Shown in pieces: positions 1 through 8,142 of a DNA stretch of 64,000 nucleotides. The notes under the pieces are model-generated. The model ran no database searches. It worked only from the letters and a program-made list of their open reading frames with translations, and was not told the DNA's origin. The stretch is from NCBI RefSeq assembly GCF_900106765.1, contig NZ_FNNG01000001.1:251774-315773 (forward strand), in the 5' to 3' direction. The translations under genes were made by a program, and so were the position numbers. Position 1 is the first letter of the stretch. Each line of letters begins with the position of its first letter. The DNA comes from Tepidimicrobium xylanilyticum (GTDB lineage Bacteria > Bacillota > Clostridia > Tissierellales > Tepidimicrobiaceae).

Positions 1-1250
1 AACACATCTCTATTGGAGTTTTTAAGGAGGTTGTATCCAATAGTAGTATGGGTTTTAACTATTTCGAATTCTTCCGGGGTAAGTTTTCCTGGTTTTAACA
101 ATATGCTGTCCGGGATACCTACCTTCCCTACATCATGGATAGGGGCTGCTAAGGTAATAAGCATAACATCCCTTTTGGATAATCCATATTTTTCAGCTAA
201 TATTTGGCTATACTTTGAAACCCTCTTAGCATGGTTACCAGTTTCATCAGAACGGGCCTCCATTACTTCTCCCAGGATATATAGGATTTCCTTTTGGGTT
301 TCTTCTATCTCCTTATTAATACATAGGATTTCAAAGGCAGCAGTAATGTTCTTATGGAATATGTCTAATATTTCTACGTCCATATAATCGATACTACCCA
401 TTGGTTCAATGAAGATTATCCCTTTTATTCCACTAGAACTTTCATAACATGAAACATACTTGTCATTGGTTATTATAAGGTTCCCAGTCATACATACCTT
501 TTTTACCATATAGTAATCCATTTTGGAAATAGAGTCTGTTAAAAGCTTTCCAACGCAATTTTCATATCTACCATAGCCAACCACAACCCTAAAGGAATCA
601 CCATTAAAATCCTTAATTGCAGCCAAACCGTTGATAGGAAGATCCGAGGTTTCTTGACAGGAATTGATAATAGCATTTAAATTATAGAAACTTGTTGACA
701 AAAAGTTAGTAATGGAATTAGTTTCAAATAGTCTGCTAGAAGAAGCTGCAATTTGCTCCATAGCCTTTCGATTGTTATTTATATACATAATATCCCTATA
801 GGCTCTAAGGGATGAAATTACCACAGTATGTAATTTTTTAGATAATAACTCGTTTTTTTCTTCATAACCGTTTATATCATAGTTTAAAATTGCATCCTTT
901 TCTAATCTGCCATTTTCCAAACTAGTCATAAGCACTATTCTTACCGCTGAATTCTCTATAACTTCTCTTATATACCTTGTAAACTTTAAACCAGCAGCTT
1001 TTCCTCCTATATATAAATCCAATATGACCAAAGCAATATCCTTATTTTTAGATAGTATTTTTAATGCTTCGGGACCAGAATAGGCACTAAAAATAGATAA
1101 AGGCTTGTCCTCAAATTTAAAATCCTTCAGGACTTCCTTTATCATCACATGGACAAAATTATCCGTATCCACTACTAGTATTTTCCACGAATTTTTTGCT
1201 TGATCATTATTGTCTATAGAACTGTTGCCTTCACCTTTTGTCAAGTCCAT
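1..1250 (-). CDS. Response regulator with DUF3369 and HD-GYP domains (3' end outside window)
   Basis: Likely a cyclic-di-GMP phosphodiesterase or related signalling protein, cytoplasmic. About 416 residues are visible and the C-terminus lies beyond position 1. Residues ~22-140 form a receiver domain, with Asp78 in the LDLYIGG strand as the probable phospho-acceptor. Residues ~150-320 resemble DUF3369. From ~340 an HD-GYP domain begins, with metal-binding HD near residues 371-372 (PIHDVGKVGIPD); the GYP motif itself is cut off. It follows csrA by ~10 bases and probably ends the flagellar operon. ATG is possible at 1259 or 1250, but TTG at 1244 has the best-spaced ribosome binding site (GGGAGG). 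Family assignment is firm; enzymatic activity is inferred. Confidence 0.85.
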   Translation of the reverse strand, partial: MDLTKGEGNSSIDNNDQAKNSWKILVVDTDNFVHVMIKEVLKDFKFEDKPLSIFSAYSGPEALKILSKNKDIALVILDLYIGGKAAGLKFTRYIREVIENSAVRIVLMTSLENGRLEKDAILNYDINGYEEKNELLSKKLHTVVISSLRAYRDIMYINNNRKAMEQIAASSSRLFETNSITNFLSTSFYNLNAIINSCQETSDLPINGLAAIKDFNGDSFRVVVGYGRYENCVGKLLTDSISKMDYYMVKKVCMTGNLIITNDKYVSCYESSSGIKGIIFIEPMGSIDYMDVEILDIFHKNITAAFEILCINKEIEETQKEILYILGEVMEARSDETGNHAKRVSKYSQILAEKYGLSKRDVMLITLAAPIHDVGKVGIPDSILLKPGKLTPEEFEIVKTHTTIGYNLLKNSNRDV

Positions 1251-1260
1251 TCCTCCCATT

Positions 1261-1491
1261 CTACTTTTTTTTCTTCCAAATTTGGCTTACCTGATCCATA
1301 TCCAGTTTAATATTTGCTGCTTCAATATTTTCCTCTTGTATACTTTTATATAATTCTTTGCGAAAAATGTCAACGTTTTTAGGGGCGTCTATGCCTATTT
1401 GTACTTTTCCGTCTTGGATTTCTAGCACCTTTATCTCGATGTTTCCATCTATTATTATGGATTCTCCTTTTTTTCTCGAAAGTATAAGCAT
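1261..1491 (-). CDS. csrA: Carbon storage regulator CsrA
   Basis: RNA-binding translational repressor, 76 residues, starting [12 protein letters not shown], the classic CsrA N-terminus. In Gram-positive flagellates CsrA represses flagellin translation and is antagonised by FliW. An upstream in-frame ATG at 1554 would add a tail inside fliW; the ATG at 1491 has a good site (AGGGGTGA) and sits one base after the fliW stop, so it was chosen. The basic C-terminus (IWKKKK) is longer than the minimal core. Translational coupling with fliW is likely. No flagellin gene lies in this window. Confidence 0.96.
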   Translation of the reverse strand: MLILSRKKGESIIIDGNIEIKVLEIQDGKVQIGIDAPKNVDIFRKELYKSIQEENIEAANIKLDMDQVSQIWKKKK

Positions 1492-1492
1492 A

Positions 1493-1945
1493 TTATTCAC
1501 CCCTATTTTCTTTATTCTGTCTGAATACAAAATGTTTTGTAGTATATCTATCATCGTCTAATACAACCTGCTTCCCTAGTTTTTCCTTAGTGTTGATTAT
1601 GATGGGACCTAAAAGATTGGCAGTCATCTTTTCAATATCTTCTGGTACCACCACAATGGAATATACAGCTACATCTTTTTCATCCTTTAATTTCAATTTT
1701 TCCTGAGCAGTTTCTGGAATAACAATCTCATAATTAGGATATACAAAGAAGGGGTTTATTATTACAAAAGCTAAATCCGGATTCGCAACCGATTGAAGCC
1801 ATTGGAATGGATTTTCTTCATCTTCATTGTTAATTATTACGAATTGTTTTTCATCTTCAAAGCCCAATATCCCTTCTGGAAAATCAATAATCCTTTCCTC
1901 ATTTATTTCTATTTCCCCAAAATGTTTTGTATGTAGTAGCATCAT
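1493..1945 (-). CDS. fliW: Flagellar assembly factor FliW
   Basis: Binds flagellin and CsrA in a partner-switching circuit that matches flagellin synthesis to secretion. The protein is ~150 residues and begins [17 protein letters not shown]; the segment [18 protein letters not shown] is typical of the family. A longer frame opens at 1984, but the ribosome binding site GGAGGGG directly precedes the ATG at 1945. It lies between flgL and csrA, as in Bacillus subtilis. A perfect 10 bp hairpin sits in the flgL-fliW gap and may uncouple the fliW-csrA pair from the hook genes. Confidence 0.95.
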   Translation of the reverse strand: MMLLHTKHFGEIEINEERIIDFPEGILGFEDEKQFVIINNEDEENPFQWLQSVANPDLAFVIINPFFVYPNYEIVIPETAQEKLKLKDEKDVAVYSIVVVPEDIEKMTANLLGPIIINTKEKLGKQVVLDDDRYTTKHFVFRQNKENRGE

Positions 1946-1995
1946 TTCTTCCCCTCCAATTCTCATTTCTCGTTTAACATCCATAATACAGAATT

Positions 1996-2018
1996 GGCGT
2001 AAGCCTACGGCTTACGCC
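1996..2018 (-). other. Perfect 10-bp hairpin between flgL and fliW
   Basis: GGCGTAAGCC and GGCTTACGCC are separated by three bases. On the transcribed minus strand no U-run follows (CAATTCTG), so this is not a standard intrinsic terminator. It could slow polymerase, define an mRNA processing or stability boundary, or be Rho-assisted. Confidence 0.6.
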
Positions 2019-2039
2019 TCATTTATTTTAATAGTTCCA

Positions 2040-2978
2040 TTAACTTAAGAATTCCACTAAGGTAGGCTGGATTATCCTAGCTCCTGTCATTAAGCTAGAA
2101 ACATATACGTTTTGTGCAACATTTAAATTCATAAAAGCTTCAGCTACATCAACACCTTCATTATAAGTTAAAAGTTCTTTTACATTGAGTATTTGAACTC
2201 CCAACTTTTTCTCAGTTAATTTTAATCTATTCATCTTAGCCCCTACTTCTGATCGAACAGCAAGGACTTGTTCTAAGCTTTTGTCCAAATTGGTTAGCGC
2301 TTGTTGGATATCCTCAGGTATATTGTTTGATAAGGCATTAGATAGTTCTTCAAATACTTCAATTAAATAAGGTTTCTCCCCTTGAGTAACTTCTCCAGTA
2401 TAAACCTCATCTTGCCTACCAAACACCTTGCCACCAAGGGTATTTACTTTAACCCTTTCCGAAATTCCTACATTGTATTCAAAAACTTCAGTTGATTCAA
2501 GCGTTATATTATATACAATATTACCAGTATTTTCATCTACTGTTATCAAAGGTTTATCTGTCTTATATCCACTGAATATGTGTCTTCCTGCATAGTTAGT
2601 ATTAGCTATTTGGACTAAATGTTCCTTTAATTGGTCTATTTCTTCCTTTATCTTATGCAAATCTTCAGTAGTCTTTGTACCATTTGCTGCATCTACAGTC
2701 AATTCCTTTGCCCTTTTTAATACCTCTACTATTTCCCCTAAAGCCGCTTCTGTATCCGTCATCCAAGATAGAGCATCGTCAACATTTCTCTCATATTGTT
2801 CTAATTTCGATTTATCTGTATTAAATTTTAAAGATTTGCTTGCTCCAATTGGATCATCAGAAGGTACTCTAAACTTCTTTCCAGTGGCAAGTTGATACTG
2901 AAGTTTTTCCAAGGTTTTCAAGTTTTGATTAAGATTATAAACTAAGTTATTTACCAACATGTTATTTGTAACTCTCAT
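2040..2978 (-). CDS. flgL: Flagellar hook-filament junction protein FlgL (HAP3)
   Basis: Structural protein of the second junction ring between hook and filament, exported by the flagellar type III system. It has 312 residues. The N-terminal coiled segment (MRVTNNMLVNNLVYNLNQNL), the family motif around SGKxxxxPSDDP (here ATGKKFRVPSDDP) and the C-terminal helix (AFMNLNVAQNVYVSSLMTGARI) match the flagellin-like D0/D1 architecture. It lies downstream of two flgK genes and upstream of fliW. The ribosome binding site AAAGGG precedes the ATG. Confidence 0.95.
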   Translation of the reverse strand: MRVTNNMLVNNLVYNLNQNLKTLEKLQYQLATGKKFRVPSDDPIGASKSLKFNTDKSKLEQYERNVDDALSWMTDTEAALGEIVEVLKRAKELTVDAANGTKTTEDLHKIKEEIDQLKEHLVQIANTNYAGRHIFSGYKTDKPLITVDENTGNIVYNITLESTEVFEYNVGISERVKVNTLGGKVFGRQDEVYTGEVTQGEKPYLIEVFEELSNALSNNIPEDIQQALTNLDKSLEQVLAVRSEVGAKMNRLKLTEKKLGVQILNVKELLTYNEGVDVAEAFMNLNVAQNVYVSSLMTGARIIQPTLVEFLS

Positions 2979-3110
2979 TTTACCAACCCTTTCAATTATA
3001 GGTATGTTTGAGGTGCCCTATATTAAGTTAGACCCTGCAAGGATCAATTCTTATACTGCATGCCTCAGAGAAATAAGATATTGTCATTTTAAACGTTGTG
3101 TATTGAAAAA

Positions 3111-3146
3111 GTTGTCCATTGTCCGCTATCAATTGTCAATTGTCGA
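3111..3146. repeat. Heptanucleotide tandem repeat at the flgK2 stop codon
   Basis: On the minus strand the sequence immediately after the flgK2 stop reads GACAATT, GACAATT, GATAGCG, GACAATG, GACAACT: five degenerate seven-base units. Related arrays sit at the ends of flgK1, spoIID, murA, ywlE and the transaldolase gene. Confidence 0.75.
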
Positions 3147-3147
3147 G

Positions 3148-4587
3148 CTAACGGCCAACTAAACCCAATCTATTTATAGTCACATCCATAATTGCATCTA
3201 AGGTACTTATCATTCTGGCTGAAGCTACATAGGTATGTTGAAATCTTACCATATCTGCCATTTCCTCATCATAAGAAACTCCTGATATGGAATTCCTTTT
3301 GGACTCTATGTTTTTAAGGATTAAGTTCTGAGTATCATACATCCTTTTGCCTTGCATGCTATCTACAGCAAGATTTGAAATTATGGATTTTAGGAAATCG
3401 TCTGGAGTTCCTTTAGGTAGAGAATTCCCATCCATATCAACAATTCCATCGAAGAATTCTCCACTATCCCTTAAAGCTATTAATTGTAATAGATTCCTAT
3501 TATCCTCTGCGCTACCAGGTTCACTACCCGCCGCTGCAATATTTGCTAAATCCTCCATTATTAAATCGGATAGGGTGATGGTTGCTGCTGGATTAAGAGG
3601 ATCAAATTCAAAGAAATCCCCACCCTGACCTCCTCCAAGCTTATATCCCTTCTCATGTTGGCGATTAAAAGCCTCAGCAAAACCTTTTGCAAAATCATTT
3701 AATTTTTTCTGATAATAAGGTATTCCTCTGTAACTATTGTCTTTTCCATCTCCATTATATAAATCCAATAACCCTTTCAATTCTCCTGAACGCAGATTAA
3801 CAAGACTTCCATTACTCCATCTTATGGATATATTTTCCTCGTCATCCATATCCATACTGATATAGTTTATTTCAGTATGATCTACTATGGATACACCACT
3901 TATATTTACTCTAAGTTTTCCATCTTTAGATTCGTCTACCCTTACATTGACTATTTGGGATAGTTCGTCTATCAATAAATCCCTTTTATCCCTTAGGTCG
4001 TTGGCTTTTCTACCGTCTAATTCATTAAAATAGATCTGCCTATTTAAGGAAGCAATTTGGACAGCTATACTATTTATCTTTCTAACCTTAGTATCTATGG
4101 AAACTACAGTTTCTTCTCTTAATTCATGTAACCTTGATGCTGTTTCATTTATATGTTTAGTAAGGGCTAAAGCATTTTCCCTTACTGGTTCTCTATAGGA
4201 AGAATCGGCTGGTTTTTTGCTCATATTGTCTAAAGCTGTATAAAAATCGTCTAAATATTGTCTAAAACTGCTTTTAGAAGGTTCTCCAAATAACTTCTCC
4301 AATTCGGTTAGGATATCCTTCTTAATTACCCACTCTCCCTTTGGAGCATTTTCATTCCAATATTTAAAGTCCACATAGGAATCCCTTACCCGATAAATAT
4401 CGTATATTTCCGTTCCAGTGCCTAGAAAGCCAATCCCAGGTAAATTATAAGGAGAAGTAGCTCTTTGAGCCCCTTGTTGCCTCGAATAGCCTTCAGTGTT
4501 CATATTACTAATATTATGGTTTACTATATATAAAGACCTTTGACTGGCTAATAAGGAAAGTACTGCAGTATTAAACCCGAAATGCAT
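3148..4587 (-). CDS. flgK: Flagellar hook-associated protein FlgK, second copy
   Basis: Forms the hook-filament junction ring next to FlgL. It has 479 residues. The N-terminal motif SLYIVNHNISNMNTEGYSRQ and the C-terminal helix (DEEMADMVRFQHTYVASARMI) are diagnostic of FlgK. The frame extends upstream to 4671, but those 28 codons lie in a dispersed repeat copy. The ATG at 4587 has AAAGGA nine bases upstream and begins MHFGFNTAVLSLL. It is the downstream member of a tandem FlgK pair with divergent central domains, so the two may stack as distinct junction rings or be used alternately. Confidence 0.93.
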   Translation of the reverse strand: MHFGFNTAVLSLLASQRSLYIVNHNISNMNTEGYSRQQGAQRATSPYNLPGIGFLGTGTEIYDIYRVRDSYVDFKYWNENAPKGEWVIKKDILTELEKLFGEPSKSSFRQYLDDFYTALDNMSKKPADSSYREPVRENALALTKHINETASRLHELREETVVSIDTKVRKINSIAVQIASLNRQIYFNELDGRKANDLRDKRDLLIDELSQIVNVRVDESKDGKLRVNISGVSIVDHTEINYISMDMDDEENISIRWSNGSLVNLRSGELKGLLDLYNGDGKDNSYRGIPYYQKKLNDFAKGFAEAFNRQHEKGYKLGGGQGGDFFEFDPLNPAATITLSDLIMEDLANIAAAGSEPGSAEDNRNLLQLIALRDSGEFFDGIVDMDGNSLPKGTPDDFLKSIISNLAVDSMQGKRMYDTQNLILKNIESKRNSISGVSYDEEMADMVRFQHTYVASARMISTLDAIMDVTINRLGLVGR

Positions 4588-4644
4588 ATTACTCATTCCT
4601 TTCATGAAATTGTATATGTTGAACTGTAAACTGGGTCGTCTCTT

Positions 4645-4718
4645 ACATACTTGAGAAGAACGCCTCTTCATTCAAGATTCGTAAAGTACCGCAAGTTGTC
4701 CACTGTCAATTGTCAAAC
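4645..4718. repeat. Dispersed element (one arm) fused to a heptanucleotide repeat, between the flgK genes
   Basis: Positions 4645-4685 closely match 59245-59286, starting ACATACTTG(A/G)GAAGAAC and ending ATTCAAGATTCGT(A/G)AA, with a handful of differences and one length difference. Positions 4694-4718 carry heptad repeats (TTGTCCACTGTCAATTGTC) up to the flgK1 stop. The element supplies the spurious N-terminal extension of the flgK2 reading frame. Confidence 0.75.
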
Positions 4719-6217
4719 TATCTTCCAACAACGCCCAATCTATTAACTATAGTATCAATCATCTCATCAATAGCATTTATAACCCTACTATTAGCTATAT
4801 AAGAGTGCTGATATTTTAGCATATTTGCCATTTCCTCATCTAAGGATACGTTAGATATTTCTTGTTTTCTTTCCCTTATCTGATTTGTTAATATGGTTTG
4901 GTTTTCTACCATGTCCCTTGCCTGTTCCCTTGCCATGCTTAAACTTAGGATTAAATCTCGATAAAACCCATCAATATTCATGGTTCCATTTTTATCTTTA
5001 ATCTTATCAAATATCTCTTCTATTGTATTTCCATTAATATCCTCATATTTATATTTATTATTACCAGAAATATAATCCTCATAATCTCTAAATATGTTTA
5101 CGTTTCTTAAATCCAAAATAGCTTTTGCTATACTCCCATCGCTTTTTGCATCTGTTAAACCTATAGCAATTTTATTGAAATCAGCTAGTTCTGGATTAAC
5201 TTTTATTGTTGCGGCTGGGTCCTCAGGATTGCCAATTACAAAGAATCCTATTTGATTTTGCTGCCCTTCTAAATCGACTCCTAACTTATGGAGAGCATTT
5301 ATGCAGGAAGCAAATTCTCCAACTAAAATATTCAACCTATTTCTAAACTCCACTACAACCTTATCTCTAGCATCTATATAGCCTCCCAAAGAGCCTAGGC
5401 CTTTAAGGTCTATTTCTTCCCCTGTATCAGACCAATATATTCTACCAAGTCCCTTCTCCCCATCTAGTTCAACATTTATAGGATTGAAATAGTCTCCGTT
5501 TATTAAATCTCTACCATTTAAAGTAACAACCACTTCTCCATATTGATTTTCATAATGGCTTATTGGAATCAATTCTGAAAGCTCATCTAAAGCCCTATTT
5601 CGCTCATCCCTATAATCGTTAGCAGTTATGTGGGCTCCATAGCCTTCAGCAAGTTTGATTTTCTTGTTTAAATCTGCAATCTCCTTTAGTAAGGAGTTAA
5701 CTTCCTCAGTTTTATTCAACATCTCCTTATTTAAATTGAATTGCAAATTATCCAATTGGATGGCTATGTGGTTCACAGTGGTGGTAAGGGCTACTGCACT
5801 TTCATGAAGAAGGCCTCTTACAGTTAAACTATCCGCTTCCTTATATAACTCTGACCAACTATTCCAGAAATCGTCCATCACCTTCTGCAATCCACTACTG
5901 GTTATTTCATTGAATATTACTTCAATTTCCTCCAGTATTTCCGATTTGGTAAAGTAATAACCATAAATGGCCATTTCTCTACGCAGTTTATAATCTAAGA
6001 ATTCATCCCTTATTTGATTAATCTGCTGAATGTCTACTCCATAACCAAATTGAAACCCAGTGAGCACATTCGTTGAATAACGGCTCTCTGAATGGATTAC
6101 CCTTTGCCTAACGTAATTAGGATTATTAACATTTGCAATATTATGGGATACAGTATCTAATGCTTTTTTATTTGCATGAATACCCGATATTGATATATAT
6201 AATCCTCCAAAACCCAT
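4718..6217 (-). CDS. flgK: Flagellar hook-associated protein FlgK, first copy
   Basis: Hook-filament junction protein of 499 residues, starting MGFGGLYISISGIHANKKALDTV with the FlgK signature VSHNIANVNNPNYVRQR. The C-terminal helix is DEEMANMLKYQHSYIANSRVINAIDEMI. Both termini match the FlgK family. The centre differs strongly from the second copy. It follows flgN by two bases, so it belongs to the flgM-flgN-flgK operon. Of the two copies this one is closer to its chaperone gene flgN. Confidence 0.95.
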   Translation of the reverse strand: MGFGGLYISISGIHANKKALDTVSHNIANVNNPNYVRQRVIHSESRYSTNVLTGFQFGYGVDIQQINQIRDEFLDYKLRREMAIYGYYFTKSEILEEIEVIFNEITSSGLQKVMDDFWNSWSELYKEADSLTVRGLLHESAVALTTTVNHIAIQLDNLQFNLNKEMLNKTEEVNSLLKEIADLNKKIKLAEGYGAHITANDYRDERNRALDELSELIPISHYENQYGEVVVTLNGRDLINGDYFNPINVELDGEKGLGRIYWSDTGEEIDLKGLGSLGGYIDARDKVVVEFRNRLNILVGEFASCINALHKLGVDLEGQQNQIGFFVIGNPEDPAATIKVNPELADFNKIAIGLTDAKSDGSIAKAILDLRNVNIFRDYEDYISGNNKYKYEDINGNTIEEIFDKIKDKNGTMNIDGFYRDLILSLSMAREQARDMVENQTILTNQIRERKQEISNVSLDEEMANMLKYQHSYIANSRVINAIDEMIDTIVNRLGVVGR

Positions 6218-6219
6218 AG

Positions 6220-6690
6220 CTACACCTTCCTATCAAACAATTTATTCTTAACTTCCTGCCCCTTTTTGCCCTTATCATAGGTTGCAGAAGTGCTTGCACT
6301 GGTAAGCAGATTAATATTGAAATCCAACCACTGCAAATTTTCTTCAATAAGCTGACTATTTAAATCATTTCTAATCTTAATATCCTCTAACAGATTGAAC
6401 AATTTCTCTCCCAAATCCGTTAATTCCTCTTTCCCCTCTGGTACCTTTTCTACTAGCCTAGATAAAGGAATGTTCTTTTCCACGCCCCAGCTATATAGTA
6501 GATTTATTCTTTCCTCTTCAGCTAATGCCATCCTATTGATAAGTTCTTCTTCCTTTTTTATTATTTCCTGTAGTTCTTCTACCTGATTATTTACTATTAC
6601 ATCTGTCTTATCATAGGTAAGTTCCTTTAAAGAAATTAGTGCATCTAATTCTTCTTTCAGTATATTTATTAGTTCATCTTTAAAAGTCAT
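6220..6690 (-). CDS. flgN: Flagellar export chaperone FlgN
   Basis: Small cytoplasmic chaperone (156 residues) for FlgK and FlgL before export. It is almost entirely helical with Glu/Leu-rich heptads (ELDALISLKEL, VEELQEIIKKEEELINRM), as expected for FlgN. Position between flgM and flgK agrees with the standard Firmicute order. Two FlgK clients in the same operon raise the question of which one it serves. Confidence 0.9.
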   Translation of the reverse strand: MTFKDELINILKEELDALISLKELTYDKTDVIVNNQVEELQEIIKKEEELINRMALAEEERINLLYSWGVEKNIPLSRLVEKVPEGKEELTDLGEKLFNLLEDIKIRNDLNSQLIEENLQWLDFNINLLTSASTSATYDKGKKGQEVKNKLFDRKV

Positions 6691-6702
6691 CTTCCCACCT
6701 CA

Positions 6703-6984
6703 TTATACTTTCCTATCGATGTAAAGGCCTTCCAAAATTTTCTCAGCTATTTCCTTTCCTTCCACATTATAACTCCCCGATTGGACTTGAGCTTTTATTC
6801 TTTCCACCTTATCCTTCCTTATATCTGGAACTTCCCTTAATTTGTTGATGGCAAATTGATAATCGACAGCCCTTTCAGAGGCCTTGAATTGATCCTTCCT
6901 GTACTGTTTTCTATCTGCATTAACCCTTTTAGCTTTTATATCCTCATACACTTGAAACACCTTATTGGTCTTATTTATTTTCAT
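6703..6984 (-). CDS. flgM: Anti-sigma factor FlgM
   Basis: Binds and inhibits the flagellar sigma factor (SigD/sigma-28) until secreted. It has 93 residues. The N-terminal half is basic and disordered-looking; the C-terminal part VERIKAQVQSGSYNVEGKEIAEKIL is the sigma-binding region typical of FlgM. An upstream ATG at 7011 exists, but the ATG at 6984 follows GGGGTG and starts MKINKTNKVFQVYED. A strong sigma-28 type promoter lies just upstream inside an inverted repeat. Confidence 0.94.
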   Translation of the reverse strand: MKINKTNKVFQVYEDIKAKRVNADRKQYRKDQFKASERAVDYQFAINKLREVPDIRKDKVERIKAQVQSGSYNVEGKEIAEKILEGLYIDRKV

Positions 6985-6990
6985 AAAAAA

Positions 6991-7043
6991 CACCCCATTT
7001 CCCTTATTCAATATTATTATCGGTTAAATGGGGTGATACTTTA
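6991..7043 (-). promoter_or_regulatory. Sigma-28 (SigD) promoter inside an inverted repeat before flgM
   Basis: On the minus strand TAAA (7043-7040), 15 bases, then ACCGATAA (7024-7017) matches the sigma-28 consensus TAAA-N15-GCCGATAA. The arms CACCCCATTT (7035-7026) and AAATGGGGTG (7000-6991) form a perfect 10 bp inverted repeat around the -10 element. The 3' arm contains the flgM ribosome binding site and is followed by six T residues before the ATG. Read-through RNA from yvyF would form the hairpin; RNA started at the local promoter would not. Confidence 0.85.
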
Positions 7044-7059
7044 ATTCAATTTTATCAAG

Positions 7060-7473
7060 CTATTTTTCCTTACGTCTCTCCGTAATTCTAATCCTTTCCT
7101 TTATTTTTCCGCTTCTTATGCTGTCTGGTTCCTTCCCTCCACCAATGGATTTTTTAAATTCCCTTTGCATTTCTAAAGTACACTTATCACAAAAACGTCC
7201 CGTCTTAATGGAGGTACCGCACCTTTCACAGGTTAAAATTATATTATGTTCATCTGCTACTTCCAGCCTTCCTTGTCTTAAAAACTCTATGATCTTTTTG
7301 GTGCTCACTCCTGTTTCCTCAGACACCTCTGAAATATTAGCACCAGGATTCTCATCCAGATATCCCTTTACCTTCTTAAAATCCTCTTCATCTGATTTTC
7401 TGCATCTAAGGCAGATTTTAAATCCATCATAAACATAAACCATGCCACATCGGCTACAGTTCCTAACATCCAT
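7060..7473 (-). CDS. yvyF: Flagellar operon protein of the YvyF family (TIGR03826)
   Basis: Small protein of 137 residues with two zinc-ribbon-like cysteine pairs at the N-terminus (CSRCG, CLRC) and another set near residue 80 (CERCG, CDKC). A helix-turn-helix-like stretch (NISEVSEETGVSTKKIIEFLRQGRL) lies between them. The family is conserved between comFC and flgM in Firmicutes and its role is not well defined; DNA or RNA binding is inferred from the fold elements. Here it lies between comFC and flgM as in Bacillus subtilis. Confidence 0.9.
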   Translation of the reverse strand: MDVRNCSRCGMVYVYDGFKICLRCRKSDEEDFKKVKGYLDENPGANISEVSEETGVSTKKIIEFLRQGRLEVADEHNIILTCERCGTSIKTGRFCDKCTLEMQREFKKSIGGGKEPDSIRSGKIKERIRITERRKEK

Positions 7474-7482
7474 ATTAACACC

Positions 7483-8142
7483 TCACCGTTTCATACTAGA
7501 AGTTAGAACTAACCCATATATCCTTTTAGCTCCAGCTTCCATTAAAGTTTTGCTGCATTCAATTAAAGTTGCTCCTGTAGTAATTATATCGTCAATTAGA
7601 AGTATTTCTTTACCCTTGATATCCTTTATGTTCTTTACCTTGAAGGCTGATTTTAAATTGGTTTGCCTGGTTAATCTATCAAGCTTGTTTTGATCTTTAG
7701 TCCATCTAATTTTCATTAGATTATTTTTTAAAAGGGATATGTTTAGCATATCCGCTACATATTCTGCCAATAGCCCCGATTGATTATATCCCCTTATGGC
7801 CTCCTTCTTCCTATGGAGGGGGACATAGACAATTCCGTCTATCTTTTTATCCAACCCATTAAGCCTTATGGTGGTCAAAATCATCTCTCCAAAGGGCTTA
7901 TATAGATAGTTTTTACCCTCAAATTTATATGAATGGAGCTTTTCTCGAATGAATCTATTATATAGGACGGAATAATATATCCCTTCCATATAGGATATAT
8001 CTAGTTTTATATTCCCATGGACATACTCTATTAACTCATTACAATAGACACATATATAATCTTTAGCTTTATTCTCCTTACAAAAATAGCAGTAATCATC
8101 TCTAATGAATAAGAGTCTTTCCAATTCCTTAATTATTCCCAT
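7483..8142 (-). CDS. comFC: ComF family phosphoribosyltransferase-like protein ComFC
   Basis: Competence-associated protein of 219 residues, needed for natural transformation in species tested; here the function is inferred. The N-terminal zinc motif (CYFC ... CVYC) and the type I phosphoribosyltransferase PRPP loop ILLIDDIITTGAT (residues ~180-192) are both present, as is the RGYNQS motif. Its start overlaps the recD2 stop by 10 bases, so the two are probably co-transcribed. The helicase gene comFA that is often adjacent is absent here and its place is taken by recD2. Confidence 0.93.
   Translation of the reverse strand: MGIIKELERLLFIRDDYCYFCKENKAKDYICVYCNELIEYVHGNIKLDISYMEGIYYSVLYNRFIREKLHSYKFEGKNYLYKPFGEMILTTIRLNGLDKKIDGIVYVPLHRKKEAIRGYNQSGLLAEYVADMLNISLLKNNLMKIRWTKDQNKLDRLTRQTNLKSAFKVKNIKDIKGKEILLIDDIITTGATLIECSKTLMEAGAKRIYGLVLTSSMKR

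Noticed and set aside
3111-3146. Heptanucleotide arrays as a CRISPR array
   Set aside because: Units are seven bases, contiguous and degenerate, with no spacers and no cas genes.
4588-4671. N-terminal extension of the second flgK frame
   Set aside because: It lies in a dispersed repeat, and the ATG at 4587 has the ribosome binding site and matches the family N-terminus.
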